Of a stretch of DNA of 61,846 nt, positions 34,820-43,412 are shown one piece after another. Numbering within the stretch: the stretch's first letter is position 1; every line of letters begins with the position of its first letter. Under the pieces are notes generated by a model. The model was not told where the DNA came from and searched no databases. It saw nothing but the letters and a program-made list of their open reading frames with translations. The position numbers and the translations under genes are program-made. Origin of the DNA: Cellulomonas hominis (lineage in GTDB: Bacteria > Actinomycetota > Actinomycetes > Actinomycetales > Cellulomonadaceae); assembly GCF_901521055.1 (NCBI RefSeq), contig NZ_CABEGA010000021.1, positions 1 through 61,846 of the forward strand. The letters run 5' to 3'.

Positions 34820-35570
34820 GCGCGGTCACCTCCAGCCGGTACCCGAGTCCACGCACCGTTCCGATCGCTGCCGGGGCACCTGCTCGGGTGAAGTGCCGGC
34901 GCAGGCGCGCGACCGCGGCTACCAGGTTGCCGTCCTGGTCGGAGGTGGACGGCCACAGGCGCCACAGCTGCTCGCGCGGTACCACCCGGCCCGGGCTCTG
35001 CACCAGGGCGAGCAGGAGGTTCATCTCACGGCGGGCCAGCCCCAAGGGGATCCCGCTCCAGGTCGCCTCGTACGCGCCGGGGTCGACGACCAGGTCACCT
35101 GCCGACAGCACGGGCCCGCCGGGCGGCCGCGCCGGCCACACCTCGCCCAGGCGCGCCAGGACGTCGTCGAGCTCCAGCGGCAGGCGCAGCACGGGCAGCG
35201 CACCAGCGAGCACCGCGTCCGCCGGCGGGAGCCCGCCCGCCGGGTCCCACGCCAGCAGCACCGGCAGCGCCAGCTCGGCGCGCAGCGCCTGGACCACCGG
35301 ACCAACCCCCGGCTGGTCGTCGTCCGCGAGCAGCACGGCGACCTGCACCGGCCGCACGGCGAACCGCACGAGCGCGGCGATCGGGTCGGCGCACCGAAGA
35401 ACCACCAGGTCGACCCCCGCGAGCTCGCGGGCGAGGCCGTCGTCCAGGGCGTGTCCCGGGTCGATCACGCCGACCGTCCCGGCCGCGCCCTCGCGCCGCC
35501 AGGCGCGCACGGCGTCCTCGGCTCGGCGGGACTGCGGCGTGCTGAGCCGCCGCGTCGTCGTGGCACTCAT
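34785..35570 (-). CDS. PhoB-like winged-helix regulator with degenerate receiver
   Basis: A 261-aa protein. Residues 30-145 look like a response-regulator receiver but lack the acidic pair and the Lys-Pro switch (PLELD replaces KPF). Residues 160-250 form an OmpR/PhoB winged helix (LARREMNLLLALVQSPGRVV, ending IGTVRGLGYRLEV). It is the last gene of the pst operon, 16 bp after pstB. It may act without phosphorylation. GGAGGGG precedes the ATG. Confidence 0.8.
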   Translation of the reverse strand: MSATTTRRLSTPQSRRAEDAVRAWRREGAAGTVGVIDPGHALDDGLARELAGVDLVVLRCADPIAALVRFAVRPVQVAVLLADDDQPGVGPVVQALRAELALPVLLAWDPAGGLPPADAVLAGALPVLRLPLELDDVLARLGEVWPARPPGGPVLSAGDLVVDPGAYEATWSGIPLGLARREMNLLLALVQSPGRVVPREQLWRLWPSTSDQDGNLVAAVARLRRHFTRAGAPAAIGTVRGLGYRLEVTALSGSGAASRSA

Positions 35571-35586
35571 GGTCCCCTCCGGGGTC

Positions 35587-36465
35587 TCAGCCGAACCGGC
35601 CGCTGATGTAGTCCTCGGTGCGCTGGTCGGCCGGCTTCTCGAACAGCCGGGCTGTCGTGTCGAACTCGACCAGCACTCCGTGCCGCTCACCGGCATCGTC
35701 GACGTCGGCGGTGAAGAAGGCGGTCCGATCGGCGACGCGCGCCGCCTGCTGCATGTTGTGCGTGACGATGACGATCGTGTAGCGCTCGCGCAGCTCGGCC
35801 ATCAGGTTCTCGATCCGGAGCGTCGCGATCGGGTCGAGCGCGGAGCAGGGCTCGTCCATGAGGATCACGTCGGGCTCGACTGCGATGGTGCGGGCGATGC
35901 ACAGCCGCTGCTGCTGGCCGCCCGACAGCCCGTAGGCGCTCTGCTTGAGCTTGTCCTTGACCTCGTCCCACAGTGCCGCGCGGGTCAGCGCCTCCTCGAC
36001 CAGGTCGTCCATCGACGACGGCCGCATCCCGGTGACGCGAGGGCCGTAGGCGACGTTGTCGTAGATCGACTTCGGGAACGGGTTCGGCTTCTGGAACACC
36101 ATCCCGATCCGACGACGGACCTCGATCGGGTCCACGCCCTTCGCGTAGAGGTCCTGCCCGTGGTAGCGCACCGAGCCTGCGACCCGTGCTGAGTCCACCA
36201 GGTCGTTCATCCGGTTCAGGGACCGCAGGATGGTGGACTTCCCGCACCCGGAGGGGCCGATGAGCGCGGTGATCTCGTTGAGCCCGAAGGTCAGGGAGAC
36301 GCCCCGGACGGCCTGGTAGGGGCCGTAGTACACGCTGACGTCCTCGCACTCGAGGACCGGGGACGGTGTCTCGGGGATCTCGCGGTGCACGCCGGCGCGC
36401 GGTCGGGCGTCCAGGGAGCCGGTGTCGTCGGGGTGCACGTCACGCCCGGTGGTGGTGCTCGTCAT
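35587..36465 (-). CDS. pstB: Phosphate ABC transporter ATP-binding protein PstB
   Basis: A 292-aa ATPase: a polar 35-residue N-terminal extension, Walker A in [18 protein letters not shown]-loop [18 protein letters not shown] signature [15 protein letters not shown], Walker [14 protein letters not shown] and the switch His in [10 protein letters not shown]. It energises phosphate uptake. The start was chosen where the extension joins the domain; longer upstream frames are shadows of pstA. Confidence 0.95.
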   Translation of the reverse strand: MTSTTTGRDVHPDDTGSLDARPRAGVHREIPETPSPVLECEDVSVYYGPYQAVRGVSLTFGLNEITALIGPSGCGKSTILRSLNRMNDLVDSARVAGSVRYHGQDLYAKGVDPIEVRRRIGMVFQKPNPFPKSIYDNVAYGPRVTGMRPSSMDDLVEEALTRAALWDEVKDKLKQSAYGLSGGQQQRLCIARTIAVEPDVILMDEPCSALDPIATLRIENLMAELRERYTIVIVTHNMQQAARVADRTAFFTADVDDAGERHGVLVEFDTTARLFEKPADQRTEDYISGRFG

Positions 36466-36488
36466 GTCGGGGTCCTCGGGGAGCGGGG

Positions 36489-37388
36489 TCACCAGCGGCG
36501 CTGGGACCGGTTGCGGATGATGATCGCCAGGGCATTCATCGCGAGCAGGATCACCACGAGCAGCACCGAGGCGGCGGCGGCCAGCTCGCGGAACCCTGCC
36601 TGAGGGCTGTTGGTCCAGCCGAAGATCTGGATGGGCATGGTGGTGAAGCCGCTGAGCAGACCGTTCGGGTCGAAGGAGATGAACACCAGAGCACCGAGCA
36701 GCAGCAAGGGTGCGGCCTCGCCCAGTGCGCGGGACAGCGCCAGGATCGTGCCGGTGGAGATGCCGGGGACCGCGGCCGGCAACGTCACACGCCACGTGGT
36801 CTGCAGCTCTGTGGCACCGAGGGCGAGGGAGGCCTGGCGCTGCTCGCGGGGGACGGCGCGCAGCGCTTCGCGGGTCGAGATGATGATGACGGGGAGGATC
36901 AGCAGGGCCAGCGCGAGCGCACCGCCGATCACGATGTTCTTGTTCTGCACCCCGATGAGCGACAGGGTCCCGATCGCGAGCATCCCGTAGATGATCGAGG
37001 GGATCGCCGAGAGGTTCTGGATGTTAAGCTCCAGCAGCCGGTTGAAGCGGCTGTGCCGGTCCGCGAACTCCTCCAGGTGCACCGCGGCCGCGATCCCGAG
37101 CGGCACCGCGAGCACCGCCGTCGTGCCGATCACCCACAGGGAGCCCAGGATGGCCGGCCGCGCACCGGCCTCCTCCGGCCGGGACGACGGGTACTCCGTG
37201 AGCAGCGTCGAGTCGAGGCGGTCCCCCGCTTCGACGATCGTGCTGACCAGGAGCGTCACCAACGTCGCGAACGCGACGAGCAGGCTCGCCCAGAGCAGGA
37301 CCAGGAACAGCGTCGCGCCCGGGCTGCGTTCCCGGGAGCGCTGCCCGGTGGGCAGTGGCCGGGTGGCGGGCGTGGTGGTGGCGGTCAT
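36489..37388 (-). CDS. pstA: Phosphate ABC transporter permease PstA
   Basis: A 299-aa permease with six membrane segments and the cytoplasmic EAA-like loop ([22 protein letters not shown]). The start overlaps the pstC stop by one base, so the genes are coupled. Pairs with PstC to form the channel. Confidence 0.94.
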   Translation of the reverse strand: MTATTTPATRPLPTGQRSRERSPGATLFLVLLWASLLVAFATLVTLLVSTIVEAGDRLDSTLLTEYPSSRPEEAGARPAILGSLWVIGTTAVLAVPLGIAAAVHLEEFADRHSRFNRLLELNIQNLSAIPSIIYGMLAIGTLSLIGVQNKNIVIGGALALALLILPVIIISTREALRAVPREQRQASLALGATELQTTWRVTLPAAVPGISTGTILALSRALGEAAPLLLLGALVFISFDPNGLLSGFTTMPIQIFGWTNSPQAGFRELAAAASVLLVVILLAMNALAIIIRNRSQRRW

Positions 37389-38350
37389 CAGTACTCCTGC
37401 CGGAACCGGCGCACGAGGCGGATGCTGATCAGGTTCACGACGAACGTCAGCAGGAACAGCAGCAGCCCGACCGCGAACAAGGTGTCGTACTCGAGGGATC
37501 CGACCCGGGAATCTCCGAGCGCCATGCGGGCGATGAACCCGGTCATGGTGGCGCCCTCCATGGTGGGGTCGGTGACCATCTGGGGTCGGGCACCGGCGGC
37601 GATCGCGACGATCATGGTCTCGCCGATCGCCCGCGAGATGCCCAGGACCACTGCGGCGACGATCCCGGACAGCGCGGCGGGGAAGACGACCCGCAGCGTC
37701 GTCTGCATCCGGTTGGAGCCGAGCGCTGCGGAGCCTTCACGGAGCGCGTTGGGCACGGCGCTCATCGCGTCCTCGGACAGGGAGGCGACGGTCGGGATGA
37801 TCATCACGCCCATCACCAGCCCTGCGGCCAGGATGGAGAACGTCCCGACGTCGATCCCGAGCCAATCGCGCAGGGCCGGGCCGACGAAGCTCAGCGCGAA
37901 GAACCCGAAGACGACCGTCGGGACACCGGCGAGCAGTTCGAGGATCGGCTTGAGGACCTTGCGCACCCGGGGTCGGGCGTACTCGGCGAGGTAGGCGGCC
38001 GCACCGAGCCCGCAGGGCACTGCCACGGCCAACGCGATCACGGTGGTCCATGCCGTGGCGGTGATGAGCGGCAGCACCCCGAACGAGGGGTCGGCGAACT
38101 GCGGCGCCCAGCGGGTCCCGGTCAAGAACTCCACGACCGACACCTGCTGGAAGAAGCCGATGGCCGGAACGAGCAGGGAGATGACGATGCCGGCGGTAAT
38201 GAGCACCGACAGCCCCGCCGCCGCCCGCAGCAGGAGGCGGATCACGGTCTCGCCGCGGCGCGAGCGCACCTGGCTCAGGTCCCGATCGGCGCGCAGGCCG
38301 GAGCGGCCCTGCTCGGCAGGGCCGCTCCGGAGGTGCTGCGTGGTGGTCAT
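37388..38350 (-). CDS. pstC: Phosphate ABC transporter permease PstC
   Basis: A 320-aa permease with six membrane segments. VVEFLTGTRWAPQFADPSFGVLP is the PstC-specific extracytoplasmic segment, and the EAA loop is ALGSNRMQTTLRVVFPAALSG. One base separates it from pstS. Confidence 0.94.
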   Translation of the reverse strand: MTTTQHLRSGPAEQGRSGLRADRDLSQVRSRRGETVIRLLLRAAAGLSVLITAGIVISLLVPAIGFFQQVSVVEFLTGTRWAPQFADPSFGVLPLITATAWTTVIALAVAVPCGLGAAAYLAEYARPRVRKVLKPILELLAGVPTVVFGFFALSFVGPALRDWLGIDVGTFSILAAGLVMGVMIIPTVASLSEDAMSAVPNALREGSAALGSNRMQTTLRVVFPAALSGIVAAVVLGISRAIGETMIVAIAAGARPQMVTDPTMEGATMTGFIARMALGDSRVGSLEYDTLFAVGLLLFLLTFVVNLISIRLVRRFRQEY

Positions 38351-38351
38351 G

Positions 38352-39329
38352 TCAGCCGACCAGCGCGGCCAGCTCGTCCTGGGCGGTCTGACGCTGCTCG
38401 TCGGTCAGCGGGACGAACAGGGCGTCCGTGGCGGCCTGCTCGCTGTTCTCGACGTAGAAGTCCACGAAGTCGCGCAGGGCCTCGTTCTCGGTGTACTTGG
38501 CGTTGTTCACGTAGATGAACAGCGGGCGGCCGAGCGGGACGTAGGTGCCGTCCTGGACGGTCTCGGTGGACGGGACCACGCAGCCGTCTCCGCCGTCGAC
38601 GCCGACGAGCTTGATCTGGTCGGCGTACTCCTCCGCGTAGGACAGGCCGAAGAAGCCCGTGCCGCCGGTGGCGCCGGTGACACCCTGGACCGTCAGGTTG
38701 TCGTCCTCCGACGGGGAGTAGTCGGCGCGGATCGCGCCCTCCTCGCCGTTGATCGCCTCAGTGAAGTAGTCGAACGTGCCCGAGTCGGTCCCGGCGCCGT
38801 ACAGCTCCAGCGGCTCGTCCGGGAAGGACGGGTCGACCTGCTGCCACGAGGTGATCTCACCTTCGGACTCCGGGCCCCAGATGGTGGCCAGCTGCTCGAC
38901 CGTCAGGCAGTCCACCCAGTCGTTCTCGGGGTTCACGACGACAGACAGCCCGTCGTTCGCGACGACGATCTCGGTGTACTCGATGCCGGCGTCGGCGCAG
39001 GCCTGGATCTCTTCGTCCTTGATCGGGCGCGAGGCGTCGGAGATGTCGGTCTCATCAGCGCAGAAGCGCTTGAACCCGCCACCGGTGCCCGAGGTCGCCA
39101 CCGTGACGTTCACACCCGGCTGCTCGTCCCGATACAGGGTCGCGGCAGCCGAGCTCAGCGGCTCGACCGTCGAGGAGCCGTCGATGACGACCTCGCCGCT
39201 CAGGCCGCTGCCTCCCGAGCCGGACTGCTCGGAGGTGGAACCGGACTGCTGGCCGCCGCACGCGGTCAGCGCGAGGACGAGGGCCGCTGCACCGGCAACG
39301 GCGGCAGGGAGCTGGCGCGGGTTGGACAC
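38352..39329 (-). CDS. pstS: Phosphate-binding lipoprotein PstS
   Basis: A 325-aa solute-binding lipoprotein: lipobox LALTACGG (Cys about 24), a Ser/Gly linker, then the PstS fold with phosphate-contact signatures GEVVIDGSSTVEPLS, ATSGTGGGFKRF, DISDASRPIKDEE and GTDSGTFDYF. GTG start. A PHO box lies about 70 bp upstream. In an arsenic island, its likely value is selective phosphate uptake in the presence of arsenate; that is inference. Confidence 0.95.
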   Translation of the reverse strand: MSNPRQLPAAVAGAAALVLALTACGGQQSGSTSEQSGSGGSGLSGEVVIDGSSTVEPLSSAAATLYRDEQPGVNVTVATSGTGGGFKRFCADETDISDASRPIKDEEIQACADAGIEYTEIVVANDGLSVVVNPENDWVDCLTVEQLATIWGPESEGEITSWQQVDPSFPDEPLELYGAGTDSGTFDYFTEAINGEEGAIRADYSPSEDDNLTVQGVTGATGGTGFFGLSYAEEYADQIKLVGVDGGDGCVVPSTETVQDGTYVPLGRPLFIYVNNAKYTENEALRDFVDFYVENSEQAATDALFVPLTDEQRQTAQDELAALVG

Positions 39330-39399
39330 GTCGGATCCTGTCTGATGGAGGGCACGGGTCCCGAGCGGGACGAATCGATAGAAGCTCGTCTACACGAAT

Positions 39400-39421
39400 T
39401 CCCGGTGAACTCGCGGTAAAC
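39400..39421 (-). promoter_or_regulatory. PHO box upstream of pstS
   Basis: On the minus strand two 11-bp direct repeats, GTTTACCGCGA and GTTCACCGGGA, match the actinobacterial PhoP box (GTTCACC-like units with an 11-bp period). Position fits activation of pstSCAB under phosphate limitation. Confidence 0.75.
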
Positions 39422-39546
39422 GATCACTGATAAGTAGACGTCGGTCTAACGTTGCGTGCGGGGCCCCGAGCCAGCACCACGCCACCTGCGGTTCATCGAC
39501 GTCGTGTTGACTGCGCGCAGAAGCTCCAACGCAGAAGGGAACGTCC

Positions 39547-41355
39547 ATGCACCTGGTCGTCGTCGGCGGATCAGACGCGGGGATCAGCGCGGCGCTGCGC
39601 GCACGCGAGCTCGATCCGCGGGCCGAGGTGACCGTCGTGGTCGCCGACGCCTACCCGAACTACTCGATCTGCGGGATCCCGTACTACATCTCCGGTGACG
39701 TGCCGGACTGGCACGACCTGGCGCACCGCACCCGCGAGCAGCTCGAGGGTGCGGGGATCGACCTGCTGCTGGACACCGTCGCCACCCGGATCGATGCTGA
39801 GGGGCGACGGCTCCAGGTGCTCGGCGCCGGCGGTGGCGAGCGCTGGCTGGACTACGACGCCCTCGTCGTGGGGACCGGCGCGGTCCCGGTCCGCCCGCCG
39901 ATCGACGGCCTGGACGTCCTGGGCGCCGCGGACGGGGTGCACCTGCTGCACACCATGGGCGACACCTTCGCCCTGACGGACTCGCTCGACGCAGCCGCGG
40001 TGCGGTCGGCGCTGATCGTCGGCGCGGGGTACGTCGGCGTGGAGATGGCGGAGGGCCTCACCGCCCGCGGCATCCGCGTCACGCAGGTGGAGGCGCTGCC
40101 CGAGGTGCTGCCGACGGTGGACCCCGAGCTCGGCGCGCTCATCCGGGCCGAGCTGGTCCGGAACGGCGTGGAGGTCCGCACCGCGACCACCGTCACGCGC
40201 GTGCAGCGATCGACGGATGGTGGCGCGCGGCTGCACGTGGCGGCCACCGGCCCGGACGGGGACACGTCCTGGGACGTCGACCTGGTGCTCGTGGTGGTCG
40301 GCGTGCGGCCGGACACGGGCCTGCTGGTCGGCGCCGGAGCCGCGACCGGCCCGCGGGGTGCGGTGCTCGTCGACTCGGACATGTCGACCGGACTGCCGCA
40401 GGTCTGGGCCGCCGGCGACTGCGTGGTCACCCATCACCGGGTGCTCGGCACCAGCTACTTGCCGCTGGGCACCACCGCCCACAAGCAGGGGCGGGTCGCC
40501 GGGGAGAACGCCGTCGGCGGCCGGGCGCGCTTCGCCGGCAGCGTCGGCACGCAGGTCGTCAAGGTGTTCGACCTGGTCGCGGCCCGCACGGGCCTGCGGG
40601 AACACGAGGCGACCGCCGCCGGGTTCACCCCGGCGACCACGGCCAGCGCGCCGGACGACCACAAGCGGTACTACCCGGGCGCGGCACCGATCCACATCCG
40701 AGTCACGGGCGACGCGACTACGGGCCGCCTGCTCGGCGCCCAGCTCGTCGGGACCCGCGCGACCCAGACCGCCAAGCGGGTGGACACGTTCGCCACGGCG
40801 CTGTTCCACGAGATGGACGTCGCCGGCATGGCCGACCTGGACCTGGCCTACACCCCGCCGCTCGGGTCACCCTGGGACGCGGTGCAGGTCGCGTCGCAGG
40901 CGTGGGTCGCTGAGCACCGGGTCGACGCCGAGCGCGCCTCGCTCGGGCGCGACGCCGCCCCCCGGAAGCCGGCGGTGCTGTTCGTCTGCGTGCACAACGC
41001 CGGTCGGTCCCAGCTGGCCGCGGGGTTGGCCGCGGCGTACGCCGGGGACCGCGTGACCGTGCTGTCCGCAGGAACCAAACCGGACGAGGCGGTGTCCTCG
41101 ACGGTGCTCGAGTCGCTCGACGAGCTCGGCATCGACCGCCGCGATCAGACTCCCCGCCTGATCACCGCCGAGATCGCCGCGCAGGCCGACGTCATCGTCG
41201 CACTCAAGCCGGGACTGGACCTTCCCGACCACCCGCACGTCGAGACCTGGTCGCTCCCGGACCCGGCAGGGTGGACCCTCGACGGCATCCGCAGCCTGCG
41301 GGACCACATCGACCAGCGGGTCCGCACCCTGGTGGACAAGCTGCTGACCGACTGA
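39547..41355 (+). CDS. FAD-dependent NAD(P)H oxidoreductase fused to ArsC
   Basis: A 602-aa fusion. Residues 1-450 form a pyridine nucleotide-disulfide reductase like CoA-disulfide reductase/NADH oxidase: FAD motif VVVGGSDAGISAALRARE, the single redox Cys in YSICGIPYYISG (about 42), NAD motif LIVGAGYVGVEMAEG and a dimerisation domain. Residues 475-600 form a LMW-phosphatase-type ArsC with catalytic CVHNAGRSQLAAGLAA and DPAGWTLDGIRSLRDHI. The fusion suggests direct electron feed to arsenate reduction. A small inverted repeat (TAGAC-GTCG-GTCTA, 39435-39448) upstream may be an operator. Confidence 0.9.
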   Translation: MHLVVVGGSDAGISAALRARELDPRAEVTVVVADAYPNYSICGIPYYISGDVPDWHDLAHRTREQLEGAGIDLLLDTVATRIDAEGRRLQVLGAGGGERWLDYDALVVGTGAVPVRPPIDGLDVLGAADGVHLLHTMGDTFALTDSLDAAAVRSALIVGAGYVGVEMAEGLTARGIRVTQVEALPEVLPTVDPELGALIRAELVRNGVEVRTATTVTRVQRSTDGGARLHVAATGPDGDTSWDVDLVLVVVGVRPDTGLLVGAGAATGPRGAVLVDSDMSTGLPQVWAAGDCVVTHHRVLGTSYLPLGTTAHKQGRVAGENAVGGRARFAGSVGTQVVKVFDLVAARTGLREHEATAAGFTPATTASAPDDHKRYYPGAAPIHIRVTGDATTGRLLGAQLVGTRATQTAKRVDTFATALFHEMDVAGMADLDLAYTPPLGSPWDAVQVASQAWVAEHRVDAERASLGRDAAPRKPAVLFVCVHNAGRSQLAAGLAAAYAGDRVTVLSAGTKPDEAVSSTVLESLDELGIDRRDQTPRLITAEIAAQADVIVALKPGLDLPDHPHVETWSLPDPAGWTLDGIRSLRDHIDQRVRTLVDKLLTD

Positions 41356-41360
41356 CGCAG

Positions 41361-41398
41361 CGACGGCGGCGCACCCCGCGAGGGGTGCGCCGCCGTCG
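41361..41398. terminator. Strong bidirectional hairpin terminator
   Basis: Perfect 17-bp stem with a 4-nt loop (GCGA), from CGACGGCGGCGCACCCC to its complement, between the convergent oxidoreductase-ArsC and arsM-partner genes. Confidence 0.8.
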
Positions 41399-41424
41399 AT
41401 CTGCAGGTCACGTAGCGCGGCAGA

Positions 41425-41622
41425 TCACGCGGCGCAGCAGACCGCCGTGGGCGTAGCACGGGCCGGGACCCGGGCCCGAAGCCTCTCGACCGCGTCGCGC
41501 AGGCGGTGGACCGCCCGGACGACGCAGCCCGGGCAGTCCTGGGCAGAGCGACGCAGCTCGAGCTCCCGGGCCAGTTCCCGTTCGTGCTGCTGATGGATCG
41601 TCAGGTACACCTCGGGGTCCAT
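41425..41622 (-). CDS. Small cysteine-containing partner of ArsM (65 aa)
   Basis: A 65-aa charged helical protein with CPGC near residue 30 and a terminal CC (AVCCAA). GAGGAGG lies before its ATG and the ATG shares one base with the arsM stop, so it is translated with arsM. The vicinal thiols could bind As(III). I know no named family; an arsenite-binding accessory role is inference. Confidence 0.65.
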   Translation of the reverse strand: MDPEVYLTIHQQHERELARELELRRSAQDCPGCVVRAVHRLRDAVERLRARVPARATPTAVCCAA

Positions 41623-42386
41623 CACGCCTCCTCGGATGCGGGCTTGCGGGCGCGGACGATCGCACCGTGCATCCCGTCCGCCACGGCGTGCGTGAACTCG
41701 ACCTCGGCGTCGGCGAACCCGGCAGCGGCGAGACCGTCCAGGTACTCGGTGCGGGACAGCGCCCCGGCGATGCACCCGACGTAGGAACCGCGCTCGGCGC
41801 GCTCCTCGGGGGTCAGGTGGTCCTCGGCGACCACGTCGGAGATCCCCACGCGCCCGCCGGGCACCAGCACCCGGAACGCCTCGGACAGCACTGCGGGCTT
41901 GTCGGTGGACAGGTTGACCACGCAGTTGGAGATCACGACGTCCACCGCGGCGTCGTCGAGCGGGAGGTCCTCGATCGTGCCCTTGCGGAACTCGACGTTC
42001 GCCGCTCCCGCCTTCGCGGCGTTGGCGCGGGCCAGGTCGAGCATCTCGTCGGTCATATCGACGCCGTAGGCGAAGCCCGTGGGCCCAACGCGGCGCGCGG
42101 ACAGCAGCACGTCGATCCCGCCGCCGGACCCGAGGTCCAGGACGCGCTCGCCCTCGCGCAGCTCGGCCACCATCAGCGGGTTCCCGCACCCCAGCGACGC
42201 GGCCAGGGCCTCGGCGGGCACCGCGGCCGCGTCCTCGGCGCCGTACAGCGTCGCGCCGAACCGCGCGTCGATCACCAGGTCCTGCGGCCCGCAGTCGCCA
42301 CCGCCGCAGCAGCCGGCGTCACCGCTGCCCTGCACCGCCGCCAGCGCGTACCGGGACCGGACCTGCTCACGGATGTCCTGCACCAT
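41622..42386 (-). CDS. arsM: Arsenite methyltransferase ArsM
   Basis: A 254-aa SAM-dependent enzyme: DVRE-like start, an early Cys-rich patch (GCCGGGDCG), SAM motif VLDLGSGGGIDVLLSARRVG, conserved Cys in VISNCVVNLS and a late one in GSYVGCIAGAL. These cysteines bind As(III) in ArsM. GGAGG sits before the ATG. It is divergent from arsR, with ArsR-type repeats in between. Confidence 0.95.
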   Translation of the reverse strand: MVQDIREQVRSRYALAAVQGSGDAGCCGGGDCGPQDLVIDARFGATLYGAEDAAAVPAEALAASLGCGNPLMVAELREGERVLDLGSGGGIDVLLSARRVGPTGFAYGVDMTDEMLDLARANAAKAGAANVEFRKGTIEDLPLDDAAVDVVISNCVVNLSTDKPAVLSEAFRVLVPGGRVGISDVVAEDHLTPEERAERGSYVGCIAGALSRTEYLDGLAAAGFADAEVEFTHAVADGMHGAIVRARKPASEEA

Positions 42387-42408
42387 CACTCCTCCAAGGG
42401 ATCGATCC

Positions 42409-42471
42409 CCGTCGATGTGATGAGACTGACACCAGACATCGACGGCTGTCAACATCGACAACGGTCGATGT
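42409..42471. promoter_or_regulatory. Paired ArsR-type operators between arsM and arsR
   Basis: Four copies of the half-site ACATCGAC form two inverted repeats: CCGTCGATGT (42409-42418) with ACATCGACGG (42436-42445), and ACATCGAC (42452-42459) with GTCGATGT (42464-42471). They lie in the divergent arsM/arsR promoter region, so one repressor could control both directions. Confidence 0.75.
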
Positions 42472-42489
42472 GTGGGCGAGGATGTCGTC

Positions 42490-42864
42490 ATGGCTCTGGA
42501 CCTGCTCCCGATCAGCACCGCGACGTCGGCCGCCTGCTGCAGCCCGGTCACCGGCAGCACCATGTCCGCCGACGACGCCGACCGGACCGCCCGCACGCTG
42601 AAGGCGCTGGCCGACCCGGCCCGGCTCCGGCTGCTGTCGATTATCGCCGCGCACGACGGCGGCGAGGCGTGCGTCTGCGACCTGACCGAGCCGGTGGGAC
42701 TCTCCCAGCCGACCGTGTCGCACCACCTCAAGGTGCTCACCGAGGCCGGGTTCGTCACCCGCGAGAAGCGCGGGGTCTGGGCGTACTACACGCTGGTGCC
42801 CGACGCTGTGCGGGCGCTCACCGCGCACCTCGGCGAGCACCTGCTCGACCGTTCTGCCGCATGA
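42490..42864 (+). CDS. arsR: ArsR arsenic repressor
   Basis: A 124-aa winged helix: N-terminal CC (ATSAACCSPV), GGEACVCDLTEP and recognition helix LSQPTVSHHLKVLTEAGFV. The N-terminal cysteine pair plus CVCDL matches the corynebacterial-type As(III) site. I prefer this ATG; a GTG six codons earlier abuts the operator. Stop overlaps the acetyltransferase start (ATGA). Confidence 0.92.
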   Translation: MALDLLPISTATSAACCSPVTGSTMSADDADRTARTLKALADPARLRLLSIIAAHDGGEACVCDLTEPVGLSQPTVSHHLKVLTEAGFVTREKRGVWAYYTLVPDAVRALTAHLGEHLLDRSAA

Positions 42865-43370
42865 CCAACGCGTCCACGGGCGTCACCGTCGCCCCGATGC
42901 ACGGCGGGCACGCCGCCGCAGTCTTGGACATCTACGCCGCCGGCATCGCGACCGGCACGGCGACCTTCCAGGCCCAGCCGCCCACCTGGGACGACTTCGA
43001 CGCCGGCCACTTGGCTGAGCACCGCTTCGTCGCCCTCGACGGGGACAACGTCCTCGGCTGGGTCGCTGTCTCCCCCGTCTCGGGACGTTGCGTCTACGCC
43101 GGCGTCGTCGAGCACTCGGTCTACGTCGCACCCGAAGCTCGTGGCCGCGGTGTGGGGCGCGACCTGCTCGATCACCTGCTGGAGTCGGCCCGGGCTGGCG
43201 GAATCTGGACCGTCCAGTCCGGTGTCTTCCCGCAGAACCTCGCCAGTCTCGCCCTGCACGAGGCGGCCGGATTCCGTGTCGTGGGCACGCGCGAGCGGCT
43301 CGGCCTGATGGAACACGGGCCGCATGCCGGCACGTGGCTCGACGTGGTCCTGCTGGAGAAGCGCCTGTAG
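42861..43370 (+). CDS. arsN: ArsN-like GNAT N-acetyltransferase (arsinothricin/phosphinothricin type)
   Basis: A 169-aa GNAT enzyme of the PAT/ArsN1 type: start VTVAPMHGGHAAAVLDIYAAG, acceptor-side stretch TATFQAQPPTWDDF, acetyl-CoA motif VAPEARGRGVGRDLLDHLL and C-terminal GTWLDVVLLEKRL. ArsN1 acetylates arsinothricin, an organoarsenical antibiotic. Coupled to arsR. A broken relative of its 3' end is at 16246-16403. Confidence 0.88.
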   Translation: MTNASTGVTVAPMHGGHAAAVLDIYAAGIATGTATFQAQPPTWDDFDAGHLAEHRFVALDGDNVLGWVAVSPVSGRCVYAGVVEHSVYVAPEARGRGVGRDLLDHLLESARAGGIWTVQSGVFPQNLASLALHEAAGFRVVGTRERLGLMEHGPHAGTWLDVVLLEKRL

Positions 43371-43412
43371 CGCTGGGGTGCCGCACCGCCGAGCCCTCGG
43401 CGAGCCTGATGC

